44,746 nt of DNA from Oscillospiraceae bacterium (GTDB lineage: Bacteria; Bacillota; Clostridia; Oscillospirales; Ruminococcaceae): assembly GCA_017472965.1 (NCBI GenBank), contig JAFUNR010000052.1, positions 1 to 44,746 of the forward strand, in the 5' to 3' direction. A model generated the notes under the pieces. That model was given only the letters and a program-made list of their open reading frames with translations. It did not search any database and had not been told where the DNA came from. Position numbers and translations under genes: made by a program. Below are positions 17,822 through 25,991 of this stretch, one piece after another (position 1 is the stretch's first letter; the number at the start of each line of letters is the position of its first letter).

Positions 17822-17857
17822 AAAAGCCCGCTGTGTATTTGCGCAGCGGGCTTTTTT
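17822..17857 (+). terminator. Intrinsic terminator after pnp
   Basis: AAAAGCCCGCTG (17822-17833) pairs with CAGCGGGCTTTT (from 17844), followed by further T residues to 17857. It is 11 nt after the pnp stop. Confidence 0.9.
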
Positions 17858-17951
17858 CTGTACGGAAACAAAACTCTCCCGCTGCGGTATCAAAAGAGCA
17901 AGATTGTCCCGCTGGTTTGCAAGATACTGCATTCTGCGACACTGTTTTGAA

Positions 17952-17960
17952 TGGTATAAT
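17952..17960 (+). promoter_or_regulatory. Extended -10 promoter of the M55 peptidase gene
   Basis: TGGTATAAT with no recognisable -35 hexamer at 17-nt spacing. It lies about 45 nt before the start codon. Confidence 0.5.
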
Positions 17961-18006
17961 GATAAATAAGACAGTATGGCAGCACAATGCGGGGAGGATG
18001 CTTGTT

Positions 18007-18771
18007 ATGAAGATTTTTATCTGTACCGATGCGGAGGGGATCTCCTGTCTGGATAAAAAGGAACTGATCACGGAAAACACCGTGGAGATGCGCACCCGTC
18101 TGATGGCAGATGTGAATGCAGCCATCCGCGGCGCATTTGACGGCGGCGCGGATGCAGTGGAGGTGGTCGACGGCCACGGCGGCGGGAATAATTTTCTGCC
18201 CGGGGAACTGGATCTCCGCGCGGTGCAGCTGCCGGGCTCGGCACTGACAAAGCTGGATGCGGATGCGGTGTTCATGGTGGGCACCCATGCCATGTCCGGC
18301 ACGCCGAATGCTTTTTATGACCATACCCAAAGCAGCGAAACCTGGCATGATTATTATCTCAATGGCCGGCGCGGCGGCGAGATGCTGCAGATGGCCGCAT
18401 GGGCGGGGGCATACGGTGTGCCGCTGGTGATGGTCAGCGGCGATCATGCCGCCTGTGCCGAGGCACGGGAATTTTTCGGTAATATCCGCACTGCCTGCGT
18501 GAAATACGGCATCGACCACTGCAATGCCGAATGCCTGCCCGCGGAAGAAGCGGAGCGGCTCATCTATCAGGCTGCAAGAGATGCCATTGCCCTCATTCCA
18601 AAGATTCGTCCCTGCCGCATCAATCTTCCGGCAGAGATCGTGGTGGAATTCAACCGCACCGATCACTGCAGCGCCGTGCTGGCGGCAAATCCCGGACTGG
18701 AGCAGCTGGACGGCCGCACCCTGCGCAGGGTGAGCCGCACGGTCACGGCATATACCGATGTGCTGCTGTGA
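18007..18771 (+). CDS. M55 family D-aminopeptidase (DppA-like)
   Basis: A 254-residue zinc aminopeptidase of family M55. The Bacillus DppA prototype releases D-amino acids from peptides such as D-Ala-D-Ala. The metal-binding signature CTDAEGI opens the protein (D and E ligands), followed by VEVVDGHGGG, FMVGTHAM, and VMVSGDHA, all characteristic. I chose the ATG at 18007 because GGGGAGG lies 9 nt upstream; the ATG at 17998 abuts that site. Length is slightly under the usual 270. It stands before the nagB-nagA cluster but has its own promoter. Together they suggest recycling or scavenging of peptidoglycan-like material, which is inference. Confidence 0.88.
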   Translation: MKIFICTDAEGISCLDKKELITENTVEMRTRLMADVNAAIRGAFDGGADAVEVVDGHGGGNNFLPGELDLRAVQLPGSALTKLDADAVFMVGTHAMSGTPNAFYDHTQSSETWHDYYLNGRRGGEMLQMAAWAGAYGVPLVMVSGDHAACAEAREFFGNIRTACVKYGIDHCNAECLPAEEAERLIYQAARDAIALIPKIRPCRINLPAEIVVEFNRTDHCSAVLAANPGLEQLDGRTLRRVSRTVTAYTDVLL

Positions 18772-18819
18772 TGCAGCGGATAATAATTTGAAAAATCTGC
18801 ATCCCTTTTGTCAAAAGTA

Positions 18820-18828
18820 TGCTATAAT
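18820..18828 (+). promoter_or_regulatory. Extended -10 promoter of the nag cluster
   Basis: TGCTATAAT with a weak -35 region, about 70 nt before the first Gfo/Idh/MocA gene. It is the likely promoter for the five-gene cluster to 23910. Confidence 0.55.
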
Positions 18829-18896
18829 GCCTTATAAGAGCAGAAAGTTCTGCCGGCATGGAGCGATGCCGGCGAAAGGATAAAGGAGATATGACC

Positions 18897-19781
18897 ATGA
18901 AACAGTTCCGCATTGGTATCATCGGCACGGAAAACTCCCACGCTTACTCGTTTTCCAGCTATTTCAACAAGCCGGATGCAACCGGCAATTACCGCTATCC
19001 GGATTGCCATGTCACGCTGGTGTACGGCCACTATCCCGAGGAGAGTGAAAAGGTGGTGCGCGAATTCGGCGCGGATGCCGTGGCCGAAAGCATTGAGCAG
19101 ATGGTTGCAAATGTGGATGCCGTCATGGTCACCGCCCGCGACGGCAAATTCCACTATGAGTTTGTAAAGCCGTTCCTTGAGGCCGGCATCCCCGCTTTTG
19201 TGGATAAGCCCTTCACGGTGGATGAGGCAGAGGCGGTCGCCCTTGTCGAGCTGGCTAAGAAAAACAATGTGCCGCTCACCGGCGGCTCCATGCTCAAGTT
19301 CTCGCCGACAATTGCACAGCTGAAGGAAAAGGCTGCGCAGCTGGGTGAAGAACTGGTCAGCGGCAGTCTGTCCGCCCCGCTGAATATGGACAACCCCTAC
19401 AGCGGCTTCTTCTTCTACTCCTCCCACCTGTGCGAGATGACGCTGGAGGTGTTCGGTTACAGGCCAAAGAGCGTGTATGCCACGCGCCACAACGGCGGCA
19501 GTGTCTGCGCCATTGTCAACTATGACGGCTTCAGTGTCACCAATCACTATAACGACGGCGCATATCTGTATGCCGGCAGCGTATTCGGCAAAAAGGAGCA
19601 GCTGGTCAGCGAGGTCGTGCTGGACGGCTGCGGCGAAGCGGAATGCGATGCCTTTGTGGAGATGCTGCGCACCGGCAAAATGGCGCACAGCTATGAGGAA
19701 CTCTGTGCACCGGTGTTCTATCTGAATGCGGTGAAGGAATCGTACGAAAGCGGTAAGCCGGTGGAGATCCGCTGGCCCTGA
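18897..19781 (+). CDS. Gfo/Idh/MocA family oxidoreductase (first of two)
   Basis: A 294-residue NAD(P)-dependent sugar oxidoreductase. The N-terminal Rossmann fold reads FRIGIIGTENSHAYSF, with further family features in VDAVMVTARDGKFHYEFVKPFLEAG and the catalytic lysine motif FVDKPF (usually EKP). The C-terminal part is an alpha/beta domain that binds substrate. I chose the ATG at 18897, eight nt after AAAGGAG; the ATG at 18891 is too close to that site. It is the first gene of the cluster and ends 18 nt before nagB. Shorter than most family members (330-380). The substrate is not readable from sequence; an amino sugar or its oxidised form is a guess from context. Confidence 0.8.
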   Translation: MKQFRIGIIGTENSHAYSFSSYFNKPDATGNYRYPDCHVTLVYGHYPEESEKVVREFGADAVAESIEQMVANVDAVMVTARDGKFHYEFVKPFLEAGIPAFVDKPFTVDEAEAVALVELAKKNNVPLTGGSMLKFSPTIAQLKEKAAQLGEELVSGSLSAPLNMDNPYSGFFFYSSHLCEMTLEVFGYRPKSVYATRHNGGSVCAIVNYDGFSVTNHYNDGAYLYAGSVFGKKEQLVSEVVLDGCGEAECDAFVEMLRTGKMAHSYEELCAPVFYLNAVKESYESGKPVEIRWP

Positions 19782-19799
19782 TGCGAGGAGGAAACTGCC

Positions 19800-20561
19800 A
19801 TGAAAGTGATGATGAAGGATGCTCTGCGGGTGGAGCTGCACGATTCCCGCGCCGAAATGGGTCTGGCAGCCGGCAATGCCGCTGCGGCAAAGATCCGCGA
19901 GCTGCTGGCAAAGCAGGATCATGTGAATATCATTTTTGCCGCTGCACCCTCCCAGAACGAAATGCTGGAAGCGCTCATCGCCGCACCCGGTATCGACTGG
20001 CAGCGGGTAAATGCCTTCCATATGGATGAATATGTGGGGCTGCCCGCCGGTGCGCCGCAGGCCTTCGGCAACTTTTTGCGGGAGCATATCTTTGACCGTC
20101 TGCCCTTCGGGCGGGTGGAGTACATCGACGGTCACACACAGGACGGCGCTGCGGAATGTGCCCGCTATGCCGCACTGCTGCAGGAATATCCCACGGATAT
20201 CGTGCTGATGGGCATCGGTGAAAACGGCCACATCGCCTTCAACGATCCCCATGTAGCGTTTTTTGACGATCCCGAGGTCATCAAGCTGGTGGAGCTGGAT
20301 AATGTCTGCCGGCAGCAGCAGGTCAACGACGGCTGCTTTGCCGCGCTGGCGGATGTGCCCACCCATGCCTATACCCTCACCATTCCCACGCTGGTGCGCG
20401 CACCGTGGCTGTTCTGTACCGTGCCCGCCCCCACCAAGGCCGAGGCGGTGAAGAACACCGTGCTGGAGCCGGTGACCGAGCGCTGCCCCGCCAGTATTCT
20501 GCGCACCCGCGAGAACGCGGTGCTGTTCTGCGATCCTGACAGCGGGAGATATCTGGTATGA
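19800..20561 (+). CDS. nagB: Glucosamine-6-phosphate deaminase
   Basis: A 253-residue enzyme that isomerises and deaminates glucosamine-6-phosphate to fructose-6-phosphate and ammonia, feeding amino sugars into glycolysis. Family signatures are AFHMDEYVGL (ring-opening aspartate region), the characteristic GIGENGHIAFNDP, and the late PTKAEAVKNTVLEPVTERCPAS. The start ATG follows GAGGAGGAAACTGCC. It overlaps nagA by 4 nt (ATGA), so the two are translationally coupled. A few family members act on related sugar phosphates (for example galactosamine-6-phosphate), so exact specificity is not certain. Confidence 0.92.
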   Translation: MKVMMKDALRVELHDSRAEMGLAAGNAAAAKIRELLAKQDHVNIIFAAAPSQNEMLEALIAAPGIDWQRVNAFHMDEYVGLPAGAPQAFGNFLREHIFDRLPFGRVEYIDGHTQDGAAECARYAALLQEYPTDIVLMGIGENGHIAFNDPHVAFFDDPEVIKLVELDNVCRQQQVNDGCFAALADVPTHAYTLTIPTLVRAPWLFCTVPAPTKAEAVKNTVLEPVTERCPASILRTRENAVLFCDPDSGRYLV

Positions 20562-21721
20562 TCACACGCATCAGAAACGCCCGGCTGATCCTGCCGGAGG
20601 GGATCGAAGAGAAAAAATATCTGTATTTTGCGGACGGCGCCATCACCGCGGTGACGGCAGAGGAGCTTCCTTTTGATGAAGAGATCGATGCTGCGGGCCT
20701 GTATGCTGCCCCCGGCTTTATCGATCTGCATGTGCACGGCGGCGGCGGTGCGGATTTCACCGAGGATGACGAGGAGGATATCCTGCACGCCATCGACCAC
20801 CACGCCTACCATGGTACCACCACCATTTATCCCTCTACAGTTGCCGCCAGCTGCGATACGCTGCGCGGAGCGCTGCGCCGGCTGCGCAATGCCATCGGCA
20901 GCGGCCGTGCACTGGCCAATGTGCCGGGCGTGCATCTGGAAGGGCCGTATTTTTCACCGGCGCAGTGCGGCGCACAGAATACGGACTTTATCACACCGCC
21001 CGTGCCGCAGGATTACGAAAGCCTGCTGCAGGAATACGGCGATGTGATCAAACGCTGGAGCTTTGCCCCCGAGCTGCCCGGCTCGCGGGAATTCCTGAAG
21101 GCTGTCCATGCAAAGGGCGTGGTGACCTCCATGGGACACACCAATGCCAAATACGAGGATGTACTGATGGCGGTGGAGGAGGGCTGCACCCTTATCACCC
21201 ATTTTTACTCCTGCATTTCCACCATCACCCGTGAAAAAGGCTACCGTAAGCTGGGCGTGATGGAATGCGGTTACCTGATGGACGAGCTGGATGTGGAGGC
21301 CATCGCCGACGGCTGCCATATTCCGGCAGAGCTGTTCCGCCTGCTTTACAAGATCAAGGGCAGGGAGCACATCTGCCTTGTCACCGATGCGCTGCGCTGC
21401 TGCGGCAACGAGGGGGAGCGTTCCTCCACCGGCGGCGTGGCCTGCATCATCAAGAACGGCGTGGCGGTGCTGCCGGATGAAAGCGCCTTTGCGGGCAGCA
21501 TTGCCACCACCGACCGGCTGGTGCGCTTCTGTGTGGAAAAGGTGGGCATCCCTCTGACCGAAGCGGTGCAGATGGCCACAGCCAATCCCGCCCGTGTGAT
21601 GGGCCTTGCCGCCAAAGGAAAACTGGCTGCCGGCTGCGATGCCGACCTTGTGCTGTTTGATGAGGACATCAATGTAAAACGCGTAGTCGTGATGGGCAAA
21701 ACCATCCGGGAGGAAGTATGA
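20558..21721 (+). CDS. nagA: N-acetylglucosamine-6-phosphate deacetylase
   Basis: A 387-residue amidohydrolase that removes acetate from N-acetylglucosamine-6-phosphate. Visible motifs are PGFIDLHVHGGGG (N-terminal metal site), GVHLEGPYFSPAQCGAQ (metal-binding glutamate), TSMGHTNA, ITHFYSCIS, and LVTDALRCCG with the catalytic aspartate. Overlaps of 4 nt with nagB upstream and with the next oxidoreductase downstream show a tightly packed operon. Length normal. The N-acetylgalactosamine-6-phosphate deacetylase branch (AgaA) looks similar, so the sugar isomer is inferred. Confidence 0.93.
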   Translation: MITRIRNARLILPEGIEEKKYLYFADGAITAVTAEELPFDEEIDAAGLYAAPGFIDLHVHGGGGADFTEDDEEDILHAIDHHAYHGTTTIYPSTVAASCDTLRGALRRLRNAIGSGRALANVPGVHLEGPYFSPAQCGAQNTDFITPPVPQDYESLLQEYGDVIKRWSFAPELPGSREFLKAVHAKGVVTSMGHTNAKYEDVLMAVEEGCTLITHFYSCISTITREKGYRKLGVMECGYLMDELDVEAIADGCHIPAELFRLLYKIKGREHICLVTDALRCCGNEGERSSTGGVACIIKNGVAVLPDESAFAGSIATTDRLVRFCVEKVGIPLTEAVQMATANPARVMGLAAKGKLAAGCDADLVLFDEDINVKRVVVMGKTIREEV

Positions 21722-22701
21722 ATATCGCATTTGCCGGGCTGCGTCACAGCCATATCTTTGTGCTGCACGGTATGGCGCAGCAGCATCCGGAGTTTCAGGT
21801 GCTCGGCGCGTGGGAGCCGGATGAAGCCGCCCGCGCCGCTGCCGAAGCACAGGGTGTAAACTGTCGGTATGCCGCACTGGAAGAACTGCTGGCCGACCCT
21901 GCAGTGGAGGCCGTAGCGCTGGGCGGCTGCTTTGCCGAGCGCGGCGCGGTGGCCGTGGCTGCACTCAAAGCCGGCAAGCATGTCATTGCCGATAAACCTC
22001 TTTGCACCTGTATGGAGGAGCTGGATGCCATTGAGCGGCTGGCAAAGCAGAACGGCAGGACTGTCAGCTGTATGTTCACACTGCGCTTTGAGCCTTTGGT
22101 GTGTGCGGTGCGGCAGCTTGTCCAAAGCGGCGGTCTGGGCCGGATCACCAATGTTTCCTTCGGCGGGCAGCATCCGCTGCAGCTGGGCCGCCGGGCCGCA
22201 TGGTATTTTGAACCGGGCAAGCACGGCGGACTTTTCAATGATATTGCCATCCACGGCATCGATGCGCTGGATTATGCCTTCGGGCTGCAGCCGGTGCAGA
22301 TCAATGCCGCCCGCAGCTGGAATATGTATGCGGCGGATACGCCCCATTTTCAGGATTGCGGCCAGTTTATGCTCACGGCGCAAAACGGTGCGGGCGTGCT
22401 GGGCGATGTTTCCTATGCCATTCCCGACGGCGTGGAGTTTGCGCTGCCGTATTACTGGCAGTTTTTTGTCTGGGGCACCGGCGGTATGGTCGAGTTTTCG
22501 CTGGGCAGCGGGCGTGCTCTCTATTATAAAAAAGGGGAAAAAGAGCCGGTCACACTGCCGCTTGTACAGCCGGCTGCCGATTACCTCACCGATTTTCTGC
22601 GGGTCGTAAACGGAGAGACGGATGCGATCCTTCCCATGAAGGCTGTGATCGCCTCCACCCGCGCCACCCTGCTGCTGCAGCAGAAAGCGGATAACAGCTG
22701 A
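21718..22701 (+). CDS. Gfo/Idh/MocA family oxidoreductase (second of two)
   Basis: A 327-residue NAD(P)-dependent oxidoreductase. The N-terminal nucleotide-binding fold starts NIAFAGLRHSHIFVLHG. The lysine motif is GKHVIADKPLCT. The substrate domain includes FGGQHPLQLGRR and the conserved NDIAIHGIDALDYAFG helix with a putative catalytic histidine. Overlap of 4 nt with nagA ties it to amino-sugar use. It is divergent from the first Gfo/Idh protein of the same cluster, suggesting two distinct oxidation/reduction steps (as in oxidation-elimination type glycoside cleavage) or two substrates. Specific reaction unknown. Confidence 0.82.
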   Translation: MNIAFAGLRHSHIFVLHGMAQQHPEFQVLGAWEPDEAARAAAEAQGVNCRYAALEELLADPAVEAVALGGCFAERGAVAVAALKAGKHVIADKPLCTCMEELDAIERLAKQNGRTVSCMFTLRFEPLVCAVRQLVQSGGLGRITNVSFGGQHPLQLGRRAAWYFEPGKHGGLFNDIAIHGIDALDYAFGLQPVQINAARSWNMYAADTPHFQDCGQFMLTAQNGAGVLGDVSYAIPDGVEFALPYYWQFFVWGTGGMVEFSLGSGRALYYKKGEKEPVTLPLVQPAADYLTDFLRVVNGETDAILPMKAVIASTRATLLLQQKADNS

Positions 22702-22737
22702 CAGAAAAGCGGCAATGTGCGATGAAATGCGAGGAAA

Positions 22738-23910
22738 ATGATGGAAAATAATTTTGTGACGGCGGATATGATCCGGTTTGAGCAGTACACTCTGCTGGAG
22801 AAGCTGCCGGATCCATTTATCGCAAAGAATGGGCAGCGCCTTACCGACCCTGCCGCATGGGCTGACCGCCGGTGCGAGATCGCCGATACCGCCTGCACGC
22901 TGCTTTACGGCGTGCGTCCGCCGGAACCGGAGTTTCTGGAAGTGGAGCCGATCTGCGACTATTACTACAGCCGGACAAAGGTCTACCGCATCACCACCGG
23001 CACGCGTGAGAGACCGCTGAGCTTTCGGCTGAAGCTGCTTATACCGGAGAACACAGAGGGAAAATGGCCGGTGATCATCGACGGCGACGATTGCTTCCGG
23101 CCGCAGGAAGGGTATTATGAGGCTGCTCTTTCCCGCGGCATCGGCTGGGCACTGTTTGACCGCACCGAGTTTGCCCATGATGTGCAAAGCGAACAGCGTG
23201 GCTGCGGCGCGCTTTATGAAACCTATCCCGAACTGGACTGCGGTGCGCTTTCCTGCTGGGCATGGGGCTATTCCCGCGCAGCGGATGCACTGCAAAAGCT
23301 GGATCTGCCCATCGATCTCGACTGGATCGCCATCACCGGTCATTCCCGCGGGGGAAAAACCACTCTGCTGGCAGGCGCGATGGATGAGCGTTTCCGGGTG
23401 GTCAATCCCAATGAATCGGGCGCGGGCGGCTGCGGCTGTTACCGGGTGCAGATCCGTGGGGTGTATAATAACGAGGTCGAGGGCCGCAACGAAGTTCTGC
23501 GCGATTCCATGGAAGCTTTCCCCTACTGGTACGGCAAGGCGGCTGCCGCCTATGTGGATCGGGAGAATGAGCTGCCCTTTGATCTGCACTTTATCAAGGC
23601 GATGGTCGCGCCGCGGACACTGTTTGTCTCGGAGGCGGCAGGCGATCTGTGGGCCAATCCTCCGGGCTCGTGGCAGACCACCATGGCTGCGAAGGAGGTC
23701 TACCGTTTCCTGAACGCAGAAGAAAATCTTTTCTGGTATTACCGCCCGGGGTATCACGCGCATCTTGCCTGCGATGCACAGATGCTGGTCAATGTGATCC
23801 TGCATCAGAAAAACGGCGAGCCGCTGGATGAGCGGATGTTCCGTGTACCCTTTGCCGAGCCGGTGCCTGCTTTTGACTGGCGCTGCCCCGGGACCGGTAC
23901 GAAGCCCTGA
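22738..23910 (+). CDS. Alpha/beta hydrolase of CE15 (glucuronoyl esterase) type
   Basis: A 390-residue alpha/beta hydrolase. The nucleophile elbow GHSRGGK (S203) and the following NESGAGG (about 225-231, with a candidate acidic residue E226) match carbohydrate esterase family 15, where the usual elbow is GCSRxGK. A late histidine is present in RPGYHAHLACD. There is no signal peptide, whereas characterised CE15 enzymes that cut lignin-glucuronate esters are secreted; an intracellular esterase acting on imported uronate esters is more likely here. It starts 36 nt after the second oxidoreductase and ends at a strong terminator, so it is the last gene of the nag cluster. Confidence 0.72.
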   Translation: MMENNFVTADMIRFEQYTLLEKLPDPFIAKNGQRLTDPAAWADRRCEIADTACTLLYGVRPPEPEFLEVEPICDYYYSRTKVYRITTGTRERPLSFRLKLLIPENTEGKWPVIIDGDDCFRPQEGYYEAALSRGIGWALFDRTEFAHDVQSEQRGCGALYETYPELDCGALSCWAWGYSRAADALQKLDLPIDLDWIAITGHSRGGKTTLLAGAMDERFRVVNPNESGAGGCGCYRVQIRGVYNNEVEGRNEVLRDSMEAFPYWYGKAAAAYVDRENELPFDLHFIKAMVAPRTLFVSEAAGDLWANPPGSWQTTMAAKEVYRFLNAEENLFWYYRPGYHAHLACDAQMLVNVILHQKNGEPLDERMFRVPFAEPVPAFDWRCPGTGTKP

Positions 23911-23952
23911 TGCAAAAAAACCTGCTGCGCATCGTGCAGCAGGTTTTTTTGC
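23911..23952. terminator. Strong bidirectional terminator
   Basis: An 18-bp perfect stem (23911-23928 with 23935-23952) has A-rich 5' and T-rich 3' sides, so it works on both strands. It ends the nag cluster (+) and can also serve the acetyltransferase gene (-). Confidence 0.9.
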
Positions 23953-24028
23953 ATATTTGAAGAAATCGCGGAAACTGTGTGTACAGACAGGTGATTGATG
24001 TTTTTTGTGAGCAGCTGCATTGCTGGAT

Positions 24029-24787
24029 TTATTTGCGATTGAAATCCTTCCAGACGGATACCACTGCATCAAACAGCTTTTTGGCATCGCACACCATGAC
24101 CGTGGCATCACCGAGCCGACCGTATTGCACTGCACCGGCGGCTTCAATCGCCGGCAGATAACGTTCAAAACCGGACGAACCACCCCGGGCGTTGCGTGCC
24201 TCGCGCAATACGGCGCTGCCGTTGTAATCGATCACAGTCACCGGATAGGGCGGGTTGCAGTTTCCACCTTCCATATATTCATCTACCGCATGGATCAGGG
24301 TGTTGTTTGTCATACCCACACCGATAAGCAGAATCTTTGCCCCTGCTTTGCATAGCTTGCGGTAACAGCCATTTTCCGGCATGGGCGAAACGGCGAAAGC
24401 ATCATCTGCGGTGTATTCGTATGCCTTGCTGCCGAAAGCCACCACGGAATGGTCCGGATGCAGCGAGCGCACCACCGTTGTGTCGCCTGCATCATAGGCG
24501 CGGTTGGCATACTGCACGGCGACCTGCGGCACAGCACCGATGCACGGCTGGGTGTGGCGCACATCGTAGACAGGGGCTTCGCGAATGTTGGAATAGGTGT
24601 GGGACGGAATCAGCAGCAGTCCGTCATGCACAGCAGCGCGCAGAGCGTCGATTACTACCTCCGCACCGGTTTTTTCTGAGGTGTCCAGTTTACCCACTGC
24701 CTTGAGCGAGATATGGATGGTCACGGTATCGGTGCTGCGGATCCCCATCTCCCACAGCTGCGCAAGCAACTGCTTTTCCGTATACAT
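24029..24787 (-). CDS. AAC(3)-family N-acetyltransferase
   Basis: A 252-residue acetyl-CoA-dependent acetyltransferase of the Antibiotic_NAT family (AAC(3)/YokD). Motifs are TIHISLKAVG (equivalent of the HSSL stretch), LLIPSHTYSN, and the signature HPDHSVVAFG with conserved histidines. I chose the start MYTEKQ because GGGAG lies 7 nt upstream. Chromosomal members of this family often act on substrates other than aminoglycosides, and no resistance-gene mobile context is seen, so resistance should not be assumed. It is convergent with the nag cluster. Confidence 0.82.
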   Translation of the reverse strand: MYTEKQLLAQLWEMGIRSTDTVTIHISLKAVGKLDTSEKTGAEVVIDALRAAVHDGLLLIPSHTYSNIREAPVYDVRHTQPCIGAVPQVAVQYANRAYDAGDTTVVRSLHPDHSVVAFGSKAYEYTADDAFAVSPMPENGCYRKLCKAGAKILLIGVGMTNNTLIHAVDEYMEGGNCNPPYPVTVIDYNGSAVLREARNARGGSSGFERYLPAIEAAGAVQYGRLGDATVMVCDAKKLFDAVVSVWKDFNRK

Positions 24788-24911
24788 AGAAAGCTCCCTT
24801 TTGTTAAACCGGCCGTTTCCGGTTGCACAACCCATTCGCGCATTTCGGTCAGACGGTAGTCTCCGGATGCGTTTTTTGATTCAGATTTTTGCGATCCCTG
24901 CAAAAATGCGA

Positions 24912-25799
24912 TCAATCCACGCGCTCGTCGCCCCAGAAGAACAGGGCAACGGTGCCGGGACCGGTGTGACTGCCGATGGTGGTGCCGATGTTGTTGATCA
25001 GTACCTTGCCGTTCAGCTTGGGGAAAGCATCCTCCACCGCTTTGGCGACCGCCAGTGCATCGGCAGGGCAGGCGGAATGGCAGATGTAGCATTTGCCGTT
25101 GTAGACGATACCGTTTTCGGCGTGCTCCAGCATTTTATCCACAATGGCCTTGATCACGGCGGGTTTGCCGCGCAGCTTGTGGCGGGGCACCAGCTTGCCG
25201 TTGTTATCCATGTTCAGCAGCGGGCAGATCTTCAGCACGGTGCCGAACCAGCCGCTGGCCTTGGAGATCCGTCCGCCCTTGACGTAGAAGGTCAGATCGG
25301 TGGAGAAGAACCAGTGATGCAGCTTCAGGCGGTTGGCCTCGGCCCATGCGGCAAGCTCATCGATGCCCATGCCGGCATCGCGCAGATCGGCCAGCTTATC
25401 CATCAGCAGGCCGTAGCCGCTGGCGGCAGCCAGCGAGTCGATGACGATCAGCTTGCGCTCGGGGTATTTCTCGCGCAGCTCCTCCGCGGCGATGCAGGCA
25501 GAGTTGTAAGAGCCGGAAAGCCCGCTGGAAAGGCAAACGTGCAGAATGTCTTTGCCCTCCTCCAGGAATGAGGTGAAATACTCAACATATTCGCTCATGC
25601 TCACCTGTGCAGTCTTGGTTTCTGCGCCGGCGGTCATGGCGGCATAGAAATCGTCTGCCGCCATGGAAACCCCCAGATCGTCGGCGTAGGAAACGCCGTC
25701 CAGCATATAATGGAAGCAGACATAGTGCAGATCCCGCGCCTTCATATGCTCGGCGGAAAGATCGGCGGTAGAGCAGCAGCTCAGAATGTAATCAGCCAT
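24912..25799 (-). CDS. DegV family fatty-acid-binding protein
   Basis: A 295-residue protein of the DegV/FakB family, which holds a fatty acid between two domains. FakB members present it to the kinase FakA. Typical features are ILSCCSTADLS at the N-terminus, the SMSEYVEYF segment, LHVCLSSGLSGSYNSA, IDSLAAASG, and the C-terminal NNIGTTIGSHTGPGTVALFF with the conserved GSHxGPG. Length normal. It is transcribed divergently from the amidohydrolase gene with its own promoter. Whether this copy works with FakA cannot be told from this window. Confidence 0.93.
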   Translation of the reverse strand: MADYILSCCSTADLSAEHMKARDLHYVCFHYMLDGVSYADDLGVSMAADDFYAAMTAGAETKTAQVSMSEYVEYFTSFLEEGKDILHVCLSSGLSGSYNSACIAAEELREKYPERKLIVIDSLAAASGYGLLMDKLADLRDAGMGIDELAAWAEANRLKLHHWFFSTDLTFYVKGGRISKASGWFGTVLKICPLLNMDNNGKLVPRHKLRGKPAVIKAIVDKMLEHAENGIVYNGKCYICHSACPADALAVAKAVEDAFPKLNGKVLINNIGTTIGSHTGPGTVALFFWGDERVD

Positions 25800-25862
25800 A
25801 ATAACAGCCCTTTCTCGATAAGATTTTTAAAAACCGCTGTTCGCGTATCGTTAACCATTATT

Positions 25863-25891
25863 ATTTTACAACAAAAATTTAACGAACGCAA
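25863..25891 (-). promoter_or_regulatory. Promoter of the degV gene
   Basis: On the minus strand, TTGCGT (25886-25891), a 17-nt spacer and TAAAAT (25863-25868). Confidence 0.6.
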
Positions 25892-25924
25892 GGGGCAACA
25901 GTACATTTGTGCACATTTCATACA

Positions 25925-25953
25925 TTTACAAATGCGTGTAAACATGATATGAT
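25925..25953 (+). promoter_or_regulatory. Promoter of the amidohydrolase-barnase operon
   Basis: TTTACA (25925-25930), a 17-nt spacer and TATGAT (25948-25953). It is divergent from the degV promoter, with about 35 nt between the two -35 boxes. Confidence 0.65.
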
Positions 25954-25991
25954 AGAAAATAACAAATAATTTGACAGGGAGGAAACTCAAA

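Noticed and set aside
21346-24183. A 945-codon minus-strand frame opposite nagA, the oxidoreductase and the esterase
   Set aside because: Antisense shadow; the plus-strand genes have clear motifs and overlapping starts.
24886-24906. TTTTTGC/GCAAAAA hairpin after degV as a terminator
   Set aside because: Only seven mostly A-T pairs with no following U-tract on the minus strand.
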